From Prostheceraeus crozeri (lineage: Eukaryota; Platyhelminthes; Polycladida; Euryleptidae): a stretch of 64,000 bases of DNA. Positions 56,301 through 63,840 of this stretch are shown in pieces; position 1 is the first letter of the stretch; each line of letters begins with the position of its first letter. Location of the stretch: assembly GCA_907163375.1 (NCBI GenBank), contig CAJQUW010001409.1:124001-188000 (forward strand). Reading direction: 5' to 3'. The translations under genes were made by a program, and so were the position numbers. Under the pieces are notes generated by a model, which searched no databases, was not told where the DNA came from, and was given only the letters and a program-made list of their open reading frames with translations.

Positions 56301-59300
56301 CTTTGCTGGATCATTACTAAAAAGACGAAAATTGAATTGTACCACAGAGTCAGAGAAGATCAAAAGGTACCCGACATCCATTCAATATCTTCTCCCAACT
56401 TCAAATGTTTTAGAACGTTTTTTCAGTGTTGCTGGCATTGCTTATAACGATTTGAGACAAAGTTTGTTGCCAGTTAATTTAGAGATGCAGCTTTTTTTGA
56501 AAGTGAACAAGTCTCTTTGGAACATTGATACTCGAGAAACAGCATCAAGCAACGCAGATTTTTAATCCATGAACTTATGATACAGTTATAGATTTTGTTA
56601 GATTTTTATTAGATTTTGTTAAGTTCGATTCAAGGGAGTTCTTCAAGCAAGTAAAGCGATTCCATTACTCAAACAGCCCAGATTTGTTTTGATCTATTTT
56701 TCTAAACGGTATTAAACATAGTAGACCTAGCTTACTAAAACTTCAGAAGCATGTTTGTTTAGGCTTATTATATCAATCAACGTTTTCCACTAATGATAAT
56801 TTATGGCCTACACGTAAGTTTTATAGTAATTAAGCTTGTGCAATAGATAACTCACCCTAGCCTATAACCAAGACGCAGGCAGACAGCCTTAAAATGTTAA
56901 GCTAAAAATCATAAAAGACAAAGATACTACGAATACTAAGAAATAAGTTCAGGTACTATCACAACTCGATCATACATTATCGACCAAATAATCAATTAAT
57001 TGGCAATTAATTGATAATTGATTGTTGTATCTGAGCAATTACAATTAATTGATTGAACAACATTTAATTGATTGATGTACGTTCAGTCAATTTTTTCCGA
57101 CCCCTGCTGTCGCCATACGAGCTTCTGCAGGGAACGAGGCCGAAATGAAATTGCCACAAAATGATGTACACTCTATGGCTACTACGAATCCGCAGGTCTG
57201 CCGAGTATTACCCGGATCCTGTTGTTAGACAGGATAAAAGAAAAACACATGCATGAATAAATCAAGCAGACCGATGTTTTCAGAAAAGTGAGATTTCTAT
57301 GTTTTGTCTGAGTAAGTGAAAAATCCTGAGTCTAGAGTCACAATTTTTGGCAAGGAACTCATGTGTTCATGTACCTTCGTCTAGGAAGTTGCATTAGACC
57401 TCTAACATTGCAAGCACACCTGATGTCGGCTAGCACAACATTTTGGTCAATTTTAGTCACATTTAGCCACAAGCTCACCTCTAACGAAAACTTAAATCTG
57501 CTTCTAATTTTACTTTTTTACTTTTATTCTACCTGTCTGACAAGAAGAGGAACCGACTAAAATTCAACATACGTGCAGATTCGCAGTAGAGCTAGTTGTA
57601 CATCATTTTGTGACAATTCTATTTTTACACGGCCGAACTACTTATCAATTCACAATTCAAACAGGATGATTCCTTATTATAGTCAGAACATATTTCAATA
57701 GTGCATAATGCGTCACAGAATATGGCTGGATTCAACATTAAGGTGCATGTATCACTATGAGACTCATAATTCATAGAAAAACGAAGTACGTAATCAAATA
57801 TCCATATTTAAAGGATTCTCAGCCGCTACACACACAGCAATAGACAACTCAGGGGAAAATAATTATGTTCAACTGCATGAGCAAATGGAAATGACATGTG
57901 CCAAGTTCATAAAATTCTCTCCAATAGAAGCTCTACAATCCAGACGATCACCCCTGTATTACATTGGTCAGGAATGTGTGGATACATCATCTTTAAAAGC
58001 TTCTCAAAACTTTTACGACATTCACACTACAGATGCGTTCAAAGCTCATCACATAATATGTAAATATTTTTACTTTTTGTGTTCTTTTAAGTGCTCCTCA
58101 AAGTGTAGCAGGTAGAAGCGGATAAGTGAAGCCACGTTGTAATTAGAGCAGTGTAACGTACTATTTGCAACTGCAGCACCAGTAATTGATAAATAGACGA
58201 ATATATTTGCTTTATAATGTAACTGCATGGGTTTCATCCACGTCTCTCAGATTTAATCATGTTTTCTCACAAGGTTTATTTTGCAACACGACATGCAAGA
58301 TCATCAGACATACACAGACGGACGTCTGGAAGTCAAAACGTTACAAACTCAGTAGTAATACAAGATGAAACTGACTATCCTCAAAATCAGGAATGAGAAT
58401 GTGGCAACGAGGGCCTGGCGGAAATTCATATTTCAAAGGGCTCCAAGAAGAAAAAACAAAGAATGCATCAAGCAGACTTATTGGGGCCTCCGCGGAAAAT
58501 TCTCAATTCTGTGTAAATGAGAAGGCAACTTGAGCCGATATTGCTGTGCTAAAAATTTATCACACAGTTTCGCGGTCGACCACGTTGTTCCAGTTGCATA
58601 GAAGGCAATTTTCTCTGTGAAAATTTGTGATTAATTTTTAATTCAGCAACATCGGCTCAAACTGCCTTCTCATTAACTGAACATATTGATGATTGAAAAT
58701 TTCAGCCTGTTGATTACCCAGGATTTCTATATTTTGATTATCAGGAAATTGACAACTACTTTCACAATCTGAATCATTCGTGACTTCACTAGTGGTCAAG
58801 TCTAAATGGTACTTCTTCGCATACCATGTAGAATTGAATGGTACTTCGTAATATGCATGCAACACCAAATATAAACTACCAGTATATGTATGTTAACACT
58901 CACCGCATTAGCCTTGAGAGCCACCCTGGCAAATCCACATCGTTTTCCCCATAATACTGAGTAATATTCGTCAGAAAAAAGTGCCTCCCGCACACCTCCC
59001 GGAGACAATGTTATCAGCCGTCCCTTCTTCAGAAGTTCTGCTAAAGTGTCAACTGTGCCTGTAACAGCTCCAGTGAAGGCCATCAAAGTCTTAAAGCCCA
59101 CAAGTCGAACGAGAAACCGATCAACCACTGGTACTGGTTGTCCATACTCACCACTGACTAACAACCGTGCAAGGAAATAATACATATCGTACGGAACTGT
59201 TCCATGATAGTACACGATCATTGCACCTCTGTCTTTAGGAATCTTCTCCATTCCAATCACTTCATGCCCATTCCATATGCGTCCAACGAGGTACCAGAAC

Positions 59301-59609
59301 ATTGCTACGTAATGCCGACATCCAGCAAATCTGTCATGACGAATGAAAGTGTAAGTGTATAGGAAAAGACCAGTACCAAGCAGAAGAACAAGGAGGATAA
59401 GGGGCATGAGGAAACAACAGGCTACGAATGGAAAGAATGTCCAAAATAGCCACAGAAGATATGAGGAATCGCGACATATCTGGATCCATGTATTAGAAAG
59501 TACATAACCGAGTAGAGTACACAAAAAGTCAATTAAAGTCTTGATCATTACACTTCGCACACAGAGTGACTAACTGACATTCGGTATTCTCCTTGAGGTC
59601 TCCCAGGTG
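35336..59609 (-). CDS. TMEM68: TMEM68-like acyltransferase gene (four exons in window)
   Basis: Host gene on the minus strand; coding join 59548-58904, 47041-46978, 37460-37385, 35399-35336 (849 nt, 283 codons, no stop). All four donors begin GT and all four acceptors end AG, and phases match (0, 1, 0 across junctions). Human TMEM68 is an ER-membrane lysophosphatidic/diacylglycerol-type acyltransferase that makes triacylglycerol. Here a hydrophobic segment lies at residues 34-68, the catalytic motif YYHGTVPYD has His115, and SPGGVREAL spans 182-190. Downstream exons give PMFTENCREC, FPIGIPYGFFPVKF and RTYIGDPILPLEGE, in the order expected for the family. The last 30-40 residues are missing. 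Introns of 11.9, 9.5 and 2.0 kb are full of transposons. The start is the ATG at 59548; a GTG-led extension to 59560 is not needed. Confidence 0.9.
36634..36835 (+). mobile_element. tRNA-derived SINE in intron
   Basis: GTGGCATGAAAAGAGCAACG resembles a degenerate A box region, and GGTTCGAACC at 36682-36691 is a perfect B box. The body contains GGCGGGGATGAATAAAATATC near its end. It lies in the intron between the 64-bp and 76-bp exons, opposite to the gene. No tRNA cloverleaf and no defined target duplication. Confidence 0.65.
37385..37460 (-). CDS. TMEM68: TMEM68-like exon, 76 bp
   Basis: Acceptor TTCTTTTTCAG, donor GTAAAT. The phase-1 entry completes a Glu codon; it then reads PMKKLYEYLRFPIGIPYG and FFPVKF, and leaves two bases of an Arg codon. 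It matches the family's LYEKFRYPFAP..GGFPVKLR region. Confidence 0.88.
37461..39997. other. intron sequence, nothing recognised
   Basis: Part of the 9.5 kb intron. No supported exon, repeat or transposon. A GC palindrome (GGCGCGGTGGCGCC) is present near 38971. Confidence 0.4.
39998..40081. repeat. 84-bp mini inverted repeat
   Basis: The left arm GGGCGGCCGCACAGAAACAC is mirrored by the right arm GTTTCTGTCCGGCCGCCC, about 26 bp each with two or three mismatches, and a loop of about 32 bp. The GC-rich tips contrast with the AT-rich surroundings. Probably a very small MITE. No duplication defined. Confidence 0.65.
40255..40740. other. GC-rich, palindrome-dense patch
   Basis: GCATGC hexamers recur (GGGCATGCTAGGCATGCGGC near 40276, again near 40398 and 40529), followed by a stretch ending CGCGCTCGCTCGCGCGCC near 40731. 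Base composition and CpG content rise sharply above the neighbours. The minus frame 40685-40377 begins with a real ATG but has no recognisable motif. No function assigned. Confidence 0.45.
40741..42708. other. intron sequence, nothing recognised
   Basis: AT-rich; the frame 42191-42523 is low-complexity Phe/Ile/Leu and not gene-like. Confidence 0.4.
42709..42745. repeat. poly(A)-rich tract
   Basis: Runs of A broken by single T and G. It could be the remnant tail of a retroposed sequence from the left, but no coding or SINE body was recognised upstream. Confidence 0.6.
43302..43760 (-). pseudogene. LINE reverse transcriptase fragment
   Basis: Minus-strand frames read SVIDNRTYSTAWKNLVTTAV, then LRSISQSLLPSKIFEKLLL (the 'NYRPIS...KIFEK' region of LINE RTs), and after a stop VLLTFNFHKAFDMLNHNLI, the RT block around the first catalytic Asp (changed here to Asn or shifted). 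Clearly decayed. Flanking sequence to 42780 may belong to the same relic but could not be assigned. Confidence 0.72.
43913..44704. mobile_element. hAT-like non-autonomous element, 8-bp TSD
   Basis: It starts AGGGGTCGCAATG and ends CATTATAGTGACCCCTAA. The 8-bp duplication TCTCCATT is exact at 43905-43912 and 44705-44712. AGGGGTC ends with an 8-bp duplication fit hAT. The terminal bases are slightly asymmetric, so the right end may be 44702-44704. The frame 44120-44338 inside has no clear transposase motif. Confidence 0.78.
45905..46140 (-). pseudogene. Penelope-like GIY-YIG C-terminal fragment
   Basis: The minus strand reads RHIGETRRQLQKRIREY, then ISMHIHPPNDKNFKILTRTK and TRIAESLIIKSRQNLMNN, which is the end of the GIY-YIG domain and the conserved tail of Penelope-like proteins. 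No RT domain nearby. The tail and spacing differ from the fragment at 29285-29597, so it is a separate insertion. Confidence 0.72.
46978..47041 (-). CDS. TMEM68: TMEM68-like exon, 64 bp
   Basis: Acceptor ATTTTTCAG, donor GTAGGA. It reads PIYPMFTENCRECIRFVQ then ILK plus one base, entering in phase 0 and leaving in phase 1. It matches the family's PIIPMFTQN segment. It lies 2.4 kb beyond the FB2 transposon nest. Confidence 0.85.
47605..47835. repeat. fold-back element in intron
   Basis: Arms about 47605-47710 and 47729-47835 share ATGGATTCATGCTTTTG, TTAATTCGATGTT and AAAATATCATTTATA in inverted order, with a loop of about 18 bp. Roughly 85 percent identity by eye. It lies in the large intron of the TMEM68-like gene, between the 64-bp exon and the FB2 nest. 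Confidence 0.78.
47836..49406. other. intron sequence, one unexplained frame
   Basis: The minus frame 48642-48415 reads a plausible protein-like stretch (HDHPSGWLDFQYPVQPYHCE) that I do not recognise and that has no matching splice phase with the host gene. Otherwise nothing. Confidence 0.35.
49510..49748 (-). repeat. Gypsy 3' LTR
   Basis: 239 bp, same sequence as the 5' LTR by eye. Outside it the hAT subterminal AATTGATTAAT repeats resume. Confidence 0.95.
49817..51733 (-). CDS. Gypsy RT end, RNase H and integrase
   Basis: About 638 residues, with no genuine ATG at its 5' edge because it continues the broken polyprotein. The RT box YIDD lies just upstream in a third frame (about 51705-51690); the shift falls in an AT repeat at 51685-51690. 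RNase H shows WTDSSSLAYGVYLE, NRSELDAAIKG, IKTDSISVYRWL and NKADSLTRVP, the acidic residues expected. Integrase shows an HHCC finger (HEINHFGTNRTYELC ... CATC) and the catalytic Asp, Asp, Glu in LGTDVTHVDG, IMSDNGTVFRS and GNSVVERVHRT. The C-terminal tail ends VVDYR at 49817, 69 bp before the 3' LTR. Confidence 0.92.
   Translation of the reverse strand: MTRKSRKVLLVTLTIYVSESVVSCEKVRSHLNNWGLITKESQKVGKGDVRLLGLCVDSGLRWRRDGSLPLIANILTRREAHKYIGECLGHYPVAGWLRVACAFVQRCTADDHTRWDDPVSEKIMSLIREIDVRLKVSDPVGGMWEVDPKAPITVWTDSSSLAYGVYLEVEGQVVEDAAWLRPKDDATHINRSELDAAIKGLNLALKWGKRDITIKTDSISVYRWLQSVIHKTRNVKTRALAEVLIKRRLNIISDIIREEQLAVQVVWIESSLNKADSLTRVPNSWVREKLDSVDYADIKFVHEINHFGTNRTYELCKERYKNKSVSKSDIKAVIGDCATCTRIDPSNRFSWDKGSISANNVWEVLGTDVTHVDGRPYLSVIDTASRFTIWRSLRNESSTEIAFNIEQIFAEFGPPAYIMSDNGTVFRSREFNELLDKWKVQQVLTSAYRPQGNSVVERVHRTVKRTVKRTGKSLAEAVFWVNNTKGKNDSTPYELVFCAKSRKPDVTADRIEIERPKLNYEVNDNYFDKDRNPFLVGDKVFLKPPSSRCDDVWSGPHVVTKIISSVSVELDDINVSRHVSHLRLVPYCRESTEVDLETKYCSLTNDSDVEIDSEAVPRRSSRVTKRPIFQGDHVVDYR
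51764..53419 (-). CDS. Gypsy gag, zinc knuckles, protease and RT N-terminal part
   Basis: 551 codons from ATG 53419. The N-terminal 180 residues are a gag domain (DIVKRFKGERDENIDQWFRR ... GPAFATWDQL). Two CX2CX4HX4C knuckles follow (CQGCRRFGHEKASC and CFFCNEKGHIQRFC), then a retropepsin motif (ALIDTGSVTSVIG) and the beginning of RT with the first catalytic Asp (IIDLKRAYLQVEID). The frame ends at TAA 51764-51766 within the block GLASAQK, next to a run of five A on the coding strand (51766-51770). RT continues in another frame. An element gene. Confidence 0.9.
   Translation of the reverse strand: MSGSLKLVDIVKRFKGERDENIDQWFRRYETAVSIVTAPKDLEAEMARMMPLFLDGPAFATWDQLEPTDKNDFKVVMKALKRVYGLNKASAWLKLKSLRLWPGEQIDIIADDAKTLLKVITGKDPDEELVSLAVIDALPADVKEKVYIQDGEDMKLQDVLSTAKALLATRDALPTAVAATMGPQNSQMKVSKQMVRCQGCRRFGHEKASCIITCFFCNEKGHIQRFCPHRQQQASASMAAATEITGAQISRPMNVNGQRMNALIDTGSVTSVIGEHVVGNESRSRSYISLQSFGRHNVCAYTYVVLSSVITDNNEELGPINAYVVLETDLPTGIDIILGSNVFERTGLILHPRVRPGTELKVDFPYSKGPVVSVLHSDDIHDKDFVATFNGSRWCVRWNWRQNLEPGSDCKIPYNIIDDQDKSPCDAEINDWINEGILVRHDVSFHGKIKRYLPIIAVRQQKGDTVKVRPVLDYRSLNESIESHTAEATPTCADTLRQWRQLGPKCSIIDLKRAYLQVEIDPSLWAYQAVRWKGSDFLLTRLGFGLASAQK
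53449..53687 (-). repeat. Gypsy 5' LTR
   Basis: 239 bp, TGTGAGCGTG...TTTACTTACA on the minus strand, with the usual TG...CA ends. Appears identical to 49510-49748. Confidence 0.95.
54983..56565 (+). pseudogene. hAT transposase, two frameshifts
   Basis: From ATG 54983 the first frame encodes a BED-type zinc finger (WKCKCGKTLI ... NLLCHLKSQHPDF) and runs to the first DDE-like motif LLLDGWSHNS. A frameshift near 55440-55450 moves to the frame 55425-56168, with VALIGDNCSVNKALA, the LGCSSHRLNLAV block and NVTRWSSTYEM. A second shift near 56150 leads to 56134-56565, ending with the hAT dimerisation domain (YLLPTSNVLERFFSVAG ... PVNLEMQLFLKVN). All family blocks are present in order, so the protein was recently complete. 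The frame upstream to 54776 has no ATG and is not needed. Confidence 0.9.
57641..58516. other. intron sequence, nothing recognised
   Basis: Between the FB2 nest and the MITE at 58517. No exon or motif seen; frames 57885-58115 and 58186-58368 are not gene-like. Confidence 0.4.
58517..58674. mobile_element. 158-bp MITE with TAA TSD (PIF/Harbinger-like)
   Basis: TIRs ATGAGAAGGCA and TGCCTTCTCAT extend to about 55 bp with mismatches (TTGAGCCGATATTGCTG against CAGCAACATCGGCTCAA). TAA lies on both sides (58514-58516 and 58675-58677), matching the TWA preference of PIF/Harbinger. It sits 230 bp downstream of the acyltransferase exon donor, in the intron. Confidence 0.78.
58904..59609 (-). CDS. TMEM68: TMEM68-like exon with start codon (215 codons)
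   Basis: The acceptor TTATTTTTCAG ends at 59610, and the exon begins at 59609 with 61 nt of 5' UTR before ATG 59548. It encodes the membrane segment and the acyltransferase core through GKRCGFARVALKANA. The donor GTGAGT follows at 58903. A short upstream ATG at about 59583 opens only about 10 codons. An upstream non-coding exon is implied by the acceptor. Confidence 0.9.
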
Positions 59610-60419
59610 CTGAAAAATAAGTATGAGCCCTATTATCATCTAGTTATGATAAGCAACATGATTGTCTATGTTAAGTAGTCAATATTGAGGAAATGCAATT
59701 AATCAAAACCAAATTGAAGACAATAGATCAGAAACTTAAATGATTTAAAAATCGATGATAGTGGAGATTATCATTTAAAAAGCCGGAATTTGCAAAAAAT
59801 CAGCGAAAACATGAAATAAATCATTTCAACGAAACCTTATTGCAAAATAAATTGCAAAACATTGCTGATAGATCACTGATGTAACCGTAGGTTTCGATAG
59901 GATTTGGTTAAAGGTGCGTGGCACTCGAACTCAGTATGTACGTAATTATATAGCTTCTGTTTGGCATGCTTGTTTAATTTTACGTCCAATATCAATTCTT
60001 CGTAACAGAGGACGGCATCATCATTTATTATAATAACACATCTCATTAGGTCTACGTGATGGCTAGAGAGCCGCTACAAGGTATACTTGAGCACTCTATT
60101 CTCACCTTCACTTTCGTTGTGGGAGCTGTTCATATGCAGTTATATGTGAGTATGCTTATCCTGTATCGTGACTTGAAGCATGCCAGTCACAGAAATGCCT
60201 ATAACACGTCATCACGCGTGATAATACAACTACTCTTCAGTTTCAACAACTGCTGACGCCTGGCGTGCTAGTCGTATTGGCGTGCAGGTCGTGTCTAAAG
60301 CCTGCCCTGTCGATCGTCAATTCAAATATATATTTTTTCATCACGTGCCATTACGCAACCCCCTGACGAATTTCACGTGCGGTGAATCTGTTGATCAAGG
60401 TTATTTCATTCTGACTGTC
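59610..60419. other. upstream region of TMEM68-like exon; nothing recognised
   Basis: Contains the polypyrimidine tract and acceptor of the first recognised exon (59610-59620, minus strand). No first exon, promoter or TATA element could be identified. Confidence 0.35.
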
Positions 60420-60526
60420 ATGCCGTCTAACAAGGACACTCCACCTGCAAGATCCTTGCGTTCTTCACCACAATCTTTGACGATTGATGATGTTCAGAAG
60501 CTTCTGAATGCACTACAAGAAAACCT

Positions 60527-63253
60527 CTGCCGTCCAAAGGTGAAAGAGCGTAACTGACATTTTGACGATTTTCACTAGAGCCAATTTTGTGTTTTTGCAT
60601 ACCGTGATTTCCTGTTTGATTGTAATCCAAAACTTCTATCGTCTACTTGTAGAGCAGATATGTAGAAGTTTTTGACCATGCGAAGGAAAATTATAAAATC
60701 AATAATTAATCGATAATAATGAATCCGTTGTTTTGCATTTGAAATGTCATAACAAAATTTCCGCAGTTTCAAAACGTAAGTGATTGGTCAGCACATACGC
60801 TTTTTTCAATTGAATGTGCATCGGACAAAACTGACGTAAGTAAGTCGAAAATAGCTTTGTTTTTTGTTGGTGATGAAGAAGCGCAACGAGCGAAAGCAGG
60901 GAATGCGAGGTGAGTAACACACGTATGATGACAACGTAAATGATGATGAATTATAGAAAAGGTAGTGAACACCCGTCGCCTTTCTGGCTTCTTTATTTCG
61001 AGCTGATGCGCTTCTCGACGATAAGATCTATTTTTTTGTTACTTTAAATTGCTTGGCTTAACCATGACAGATAGCTGGTATGTGGTCCTTAATTATTCTC
61101 TGAAATATAAGTGAGCGATCTTTCATATTTTTCATTACTAAATCCTTTTTTTCGAGAACCTGGCCGTGACTCAGACAGAGCAATAAGAGCAAAGTTCAAT
61201 AATTCCGAATTTGACGAATTCACTCGCAAGAAAAGGAATCTAGCAATCATCTAGTCGATCGGATTCTACGTTAACAGACTGAGGTACGAAATAGTTGATT
61301 GATTATCAGTGAAATATGCTGAGCTTCTGCACGATCAGCTTCCAATCCAGACATCCATTTTCGTGCTGCCATCTCCTCCAACGCTAGATTCAGCAAGGTG
61401 AACTTCCGTTTCCCATCAGATACCATGTTCAGAGGATCAAGGCAACCAGAACCTTTAACTTATATTTGATGGGGCATCGCATCAGAAATTTTTTCGATAT
61501 GTCTTGCAGGAAATTTCTACGTTCTGCAAAGAGATCGATCTCTGGTCTGATTCTATGAAACGAGTCTGAGTGCTGACCTAACAACAAAGCCAACATCGAT
61601 GTATTTTAAATCAAGCAAATTTTCTGACATCAAGGGAACGTTTAATCATTGGACTGTGGAGAGATGACGGGTAGCAGTCGGTTTAAAAAAAAGCCGTAAG
61701 AGAGAATCCATCATGGTTTCGCATGATTCGAAAAAATAGCAATATTGGCTTGTCACTCTGAAATTTTATTCAAAAAGCCTCCAATTCAAGAGCTACAATC
61801 ACAAAAATACAGTATTGCTTTCAGCAGAGGATCTTTCAATATCTCCTTCATATGCTTGTAAGATTTTGACTCTGATTCTATTTTAATACGTGTCACAATC
61901 ACATGTTCGACATAGGTCTCCATATCAGGAATTTGAGCAATAATTGTTTTTGCAACTGGAACATTCTCTACCCATCGAGTCGCTCATTACTTCGGAGGAA
62001 CTTTCGCATCTTTTGTTTTTGCAAAGTGTAAGTAATCTGCTCGTCTCGAAGGAAGATATTTGAACACTTCCCAACGACTGCGAAGAAACTTCATAATGTT
62101 ATTGGACTTGTCAAGTGTTCAACGTACACCATCGGCAATGCAAAGAGAACGCGTTCCGATTTCAAGAAGTTCGGAGTCATGCTCGCGTGATTCTTTCATC
62201 AATCGGAAGAAAGAATGGTTAACATTAGGACTGTCCATGGAAATTTGCAAGAGTTTTGAAGCATCAAGGGGATTAAGTGCTTCCTGAAGGGCTTTGTGTA
62301 ATTCGGACGCAGTGCAAATCCAAGAAACTGTGATGACTTTATCCCCCATCCAGCACAATACATGTAAATCAATCTGACCTCGATGTGATGCTTTATTCAA
62401 TTATTCATCAAATAAACACACAAAGAATGGTGACTTAGAGAGATCATTAAGTAAAAGTTCTTTCAGGTAAGGGGCAATGCCAAAACATGATAGCGCAGCC
62501 ATATTTGTCTTCGCCTAGCTGCAAAGACTGTACAAGGGACTCATCAGGAACAATCACAGTTTTCATCATCTTAATCGACGAAGAAGCAGATCTGTGCGTC
62601 AAAATGTTTTCTGAAAATGAAGAGAATGATTATCTATATGAAGCCGAATTCCATTTCCCGTGACTTTTCCAGACGTTATACATCCTGACAAAGGTTGGGT
62701 CGGTTACTATAACGACAGAAGCTCGATATTGTCCTCTTCATCACCTTGCAAATTACAGTTGCAGTATATATCATACCAGCGCATACTTCGCTATGAGACG
62801 CGGTGCGTGTATATTACTTGCTTTGTTCTGATTAGCACGCGTCACCAACTATAGTCGACTCAACAGCAATAAAATCCACACGAGTTAAGAAGCCTTCTGG
62901 CGCGTTCTGAAGTCATAAGTAAAGTATGAGCAGAGATATCGAGAGCATTTCAATTGCAAAATGACGCAAGTGGTCAGACGCGCATCTGCTCCATACTATG
63001 CTCAAAACACTCAAACGTATCTGCTGCAGATACGCTATTCTTGCATTGAAGATGTCAGATGCGCTATGTTCTGAGTTGAACATAGCACCTTCATTTGCAT
63101 TTACGTTTACATAAATGATTCTATTGACGGCTGGGAGTCAAATACGAATTTAGTGCATTGAATATAGGTGTACAAGTTGACTTTCTATCTAAAAATACAA
63201 AAAACTGAAAATCGCCAATATGTCAGTTACGCACTTTTACCTTTGGACGGCAG
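60527..63253 (-). mobile_element. DNA transposon, 49-bp TIRs, 4-bp TSD ACCT
   Basis: The left end CTGCCGTCCAAAGGTGAAAG (60527) matches the reverse complement of the right end at 63253 over about 49 bp with five or six differences. ACCT is duplicated at 60523-60526 and 63254-63257, and removing one copy restores the LINE ORF1 frame, so the boundaries are secure. The total is 2727 bp. It contains a decayed transposase-like gene on the minus strand (about 61240-62640). Superfamily uncertain: 4-bp duplications are known for Chapaev (CMC), Sola and Ginger-type elements, not for typical hAT. Confidence 0.88.
61240..62640 (-). pseudogene. transposase-like gene relic, hAT-like 'ISMDSPNVN' family
   Basis: Read on the minus strand from 62640: MMKTVIVPDESLVQSLQLGE, then KELLLNDLSKSPFFVCLFDE, GQIDLHVLCWMGDKVITVSW, KLLQISMDSPNVNHSFFRLM, LLEIGTRSL, a LPSRRADYLHF block and ATRWVENVPVAKTIIAQIPD. 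This order is shared by a large group of metazoan transposase-derived proteins with an RNase H-like fold. Several stops and frame shifts occur (an in-frame TAA after LFDE, TAG after DGVR). The C-terminal region to about 61240 is weak. No active product expected. Confidence 0.7.
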
Positions 63254-63840
63254 ACCTGATGTCTAAGTTGGATAGCATATACCAAAAGGTTGAGAACCTT
63301 GAATCGCGCATTGATATGATACAGAGTGATCAAATACAGCTGGGTCTCGATCTTAAAAATGTAAAAGACGCAATAGTTTCGCAACAGATGCAAATTGAAA
63401 AGATGGAGTCTCTTAAGAGACAGTGCAACCTAATCATTTCAGGCATTCCTGAGACACCAATTCGAGTCGAAGATGCAGTTATTGAAGATGACGCTGCGAA
63501 GGTACACCATGTCCTTAAAGGAACATGCCCCTTATTTGACGAAAATTCTTTGATATCTATTATGAGACTTGGGAAAAGCAACAAAAACCGTAAGAGAATC
63601 ATCAAGATAGAGTTGAACAACGTTGAAATAAGAAACAAAATCCTAAGATCTCAGCGAAAATTACGCGAAGACCCAAGGATCACTCGCAATTTCGGCGATA
63701 TTTTCATTTACCCAGATTCTTCTCCCCTCATGCGAAAGGAGGAGAAACGGTTGAGGGAGACCCTCAAAGAAGTTCGAGCGAATTCATCTGAAGGTGACGA
63801 GGTTTATATAAGGAAAGGTACATTGTACAAGAATAACTGA

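Larger units (their letters stand above)
49420..57106 (+). mobile_element. hAT transposon with 8-bp TSD, carrying a Gypsy insertion
   Basis: The TIRs CAGGGGTCGGAAAAAATT (49420) and AATTTTTTCCGACCCCTG (57106) are flanked by the exact duplication CTGTCGCC (49412-49419 and 57107-57114). Subterminal regions on both sides are packed with AATTAATTGAT and TTAATTGATTG words, likely transposase-binding repeats. Without the Gypsy element the length is about 3.5 kb, normal for an autonomous hAT. It carries one transposase gene (54983-56565). Confidence 0.95.
49407..57640. mobile_element. fold-back element FB2, interrupted by a hAT
   Basis: Second copy of the FB1 family. The left tip TAGTCC (49407-49412) is separated by the hAT insertion from its continuation CGAGCTTCTGCAGGGAACGA (57119 on). 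The right arm (about 57535-57640) ends GGCCGAACTA. Both arms share AAAAACACATG, CTGTCTGACAAGAAGAGGAA and ATGTACA blocks with FB1. Without the hAT it is about 539 bp; the right arm lacks the CTGCAGAAGCTCG block present in FB1. Flanks GTT and CTT do not give an exact 3-bp duplication. Confidence 0.8.
60420..63840 (+). pseudogene. LINE ORF1 protein, split by a DNA transposon
   Basis: Coding pieces 60420-60526 and 63258-63840 join in frame at the ACCT duplication to give about 229 codons. The N-terminal piece reads MPSNKDTPPARSLRSSPQSL and IDDVQKLLNALQENL. The second piece has a heptad coiled coil (MSKLDSIYQKVENLESRIDM), then an RRM-like ORF1 core (QCNLIISGIPET, SIMRLGK, KRIIKIEL, NKILRSQRKLRED) and the tail EVYIRKGTLYKNN. 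This arrangement is typical of ORF1 proteins of animal LINEs, which bind element RNA. Apart from the insertion the frame is open, so the LINE was fairly young when hit. ORF2 would start beyond about 63967 and is cut by the window end. Confidence 0.78.

Noticed and set aside
58802-59560. Full 252-codon frame as the acyltransferase product
   Set aside because: It begins at GTG and its last 37 codons read through a GTGAGT splice donor. The exon is 59609-58904 with ATG at 59548.
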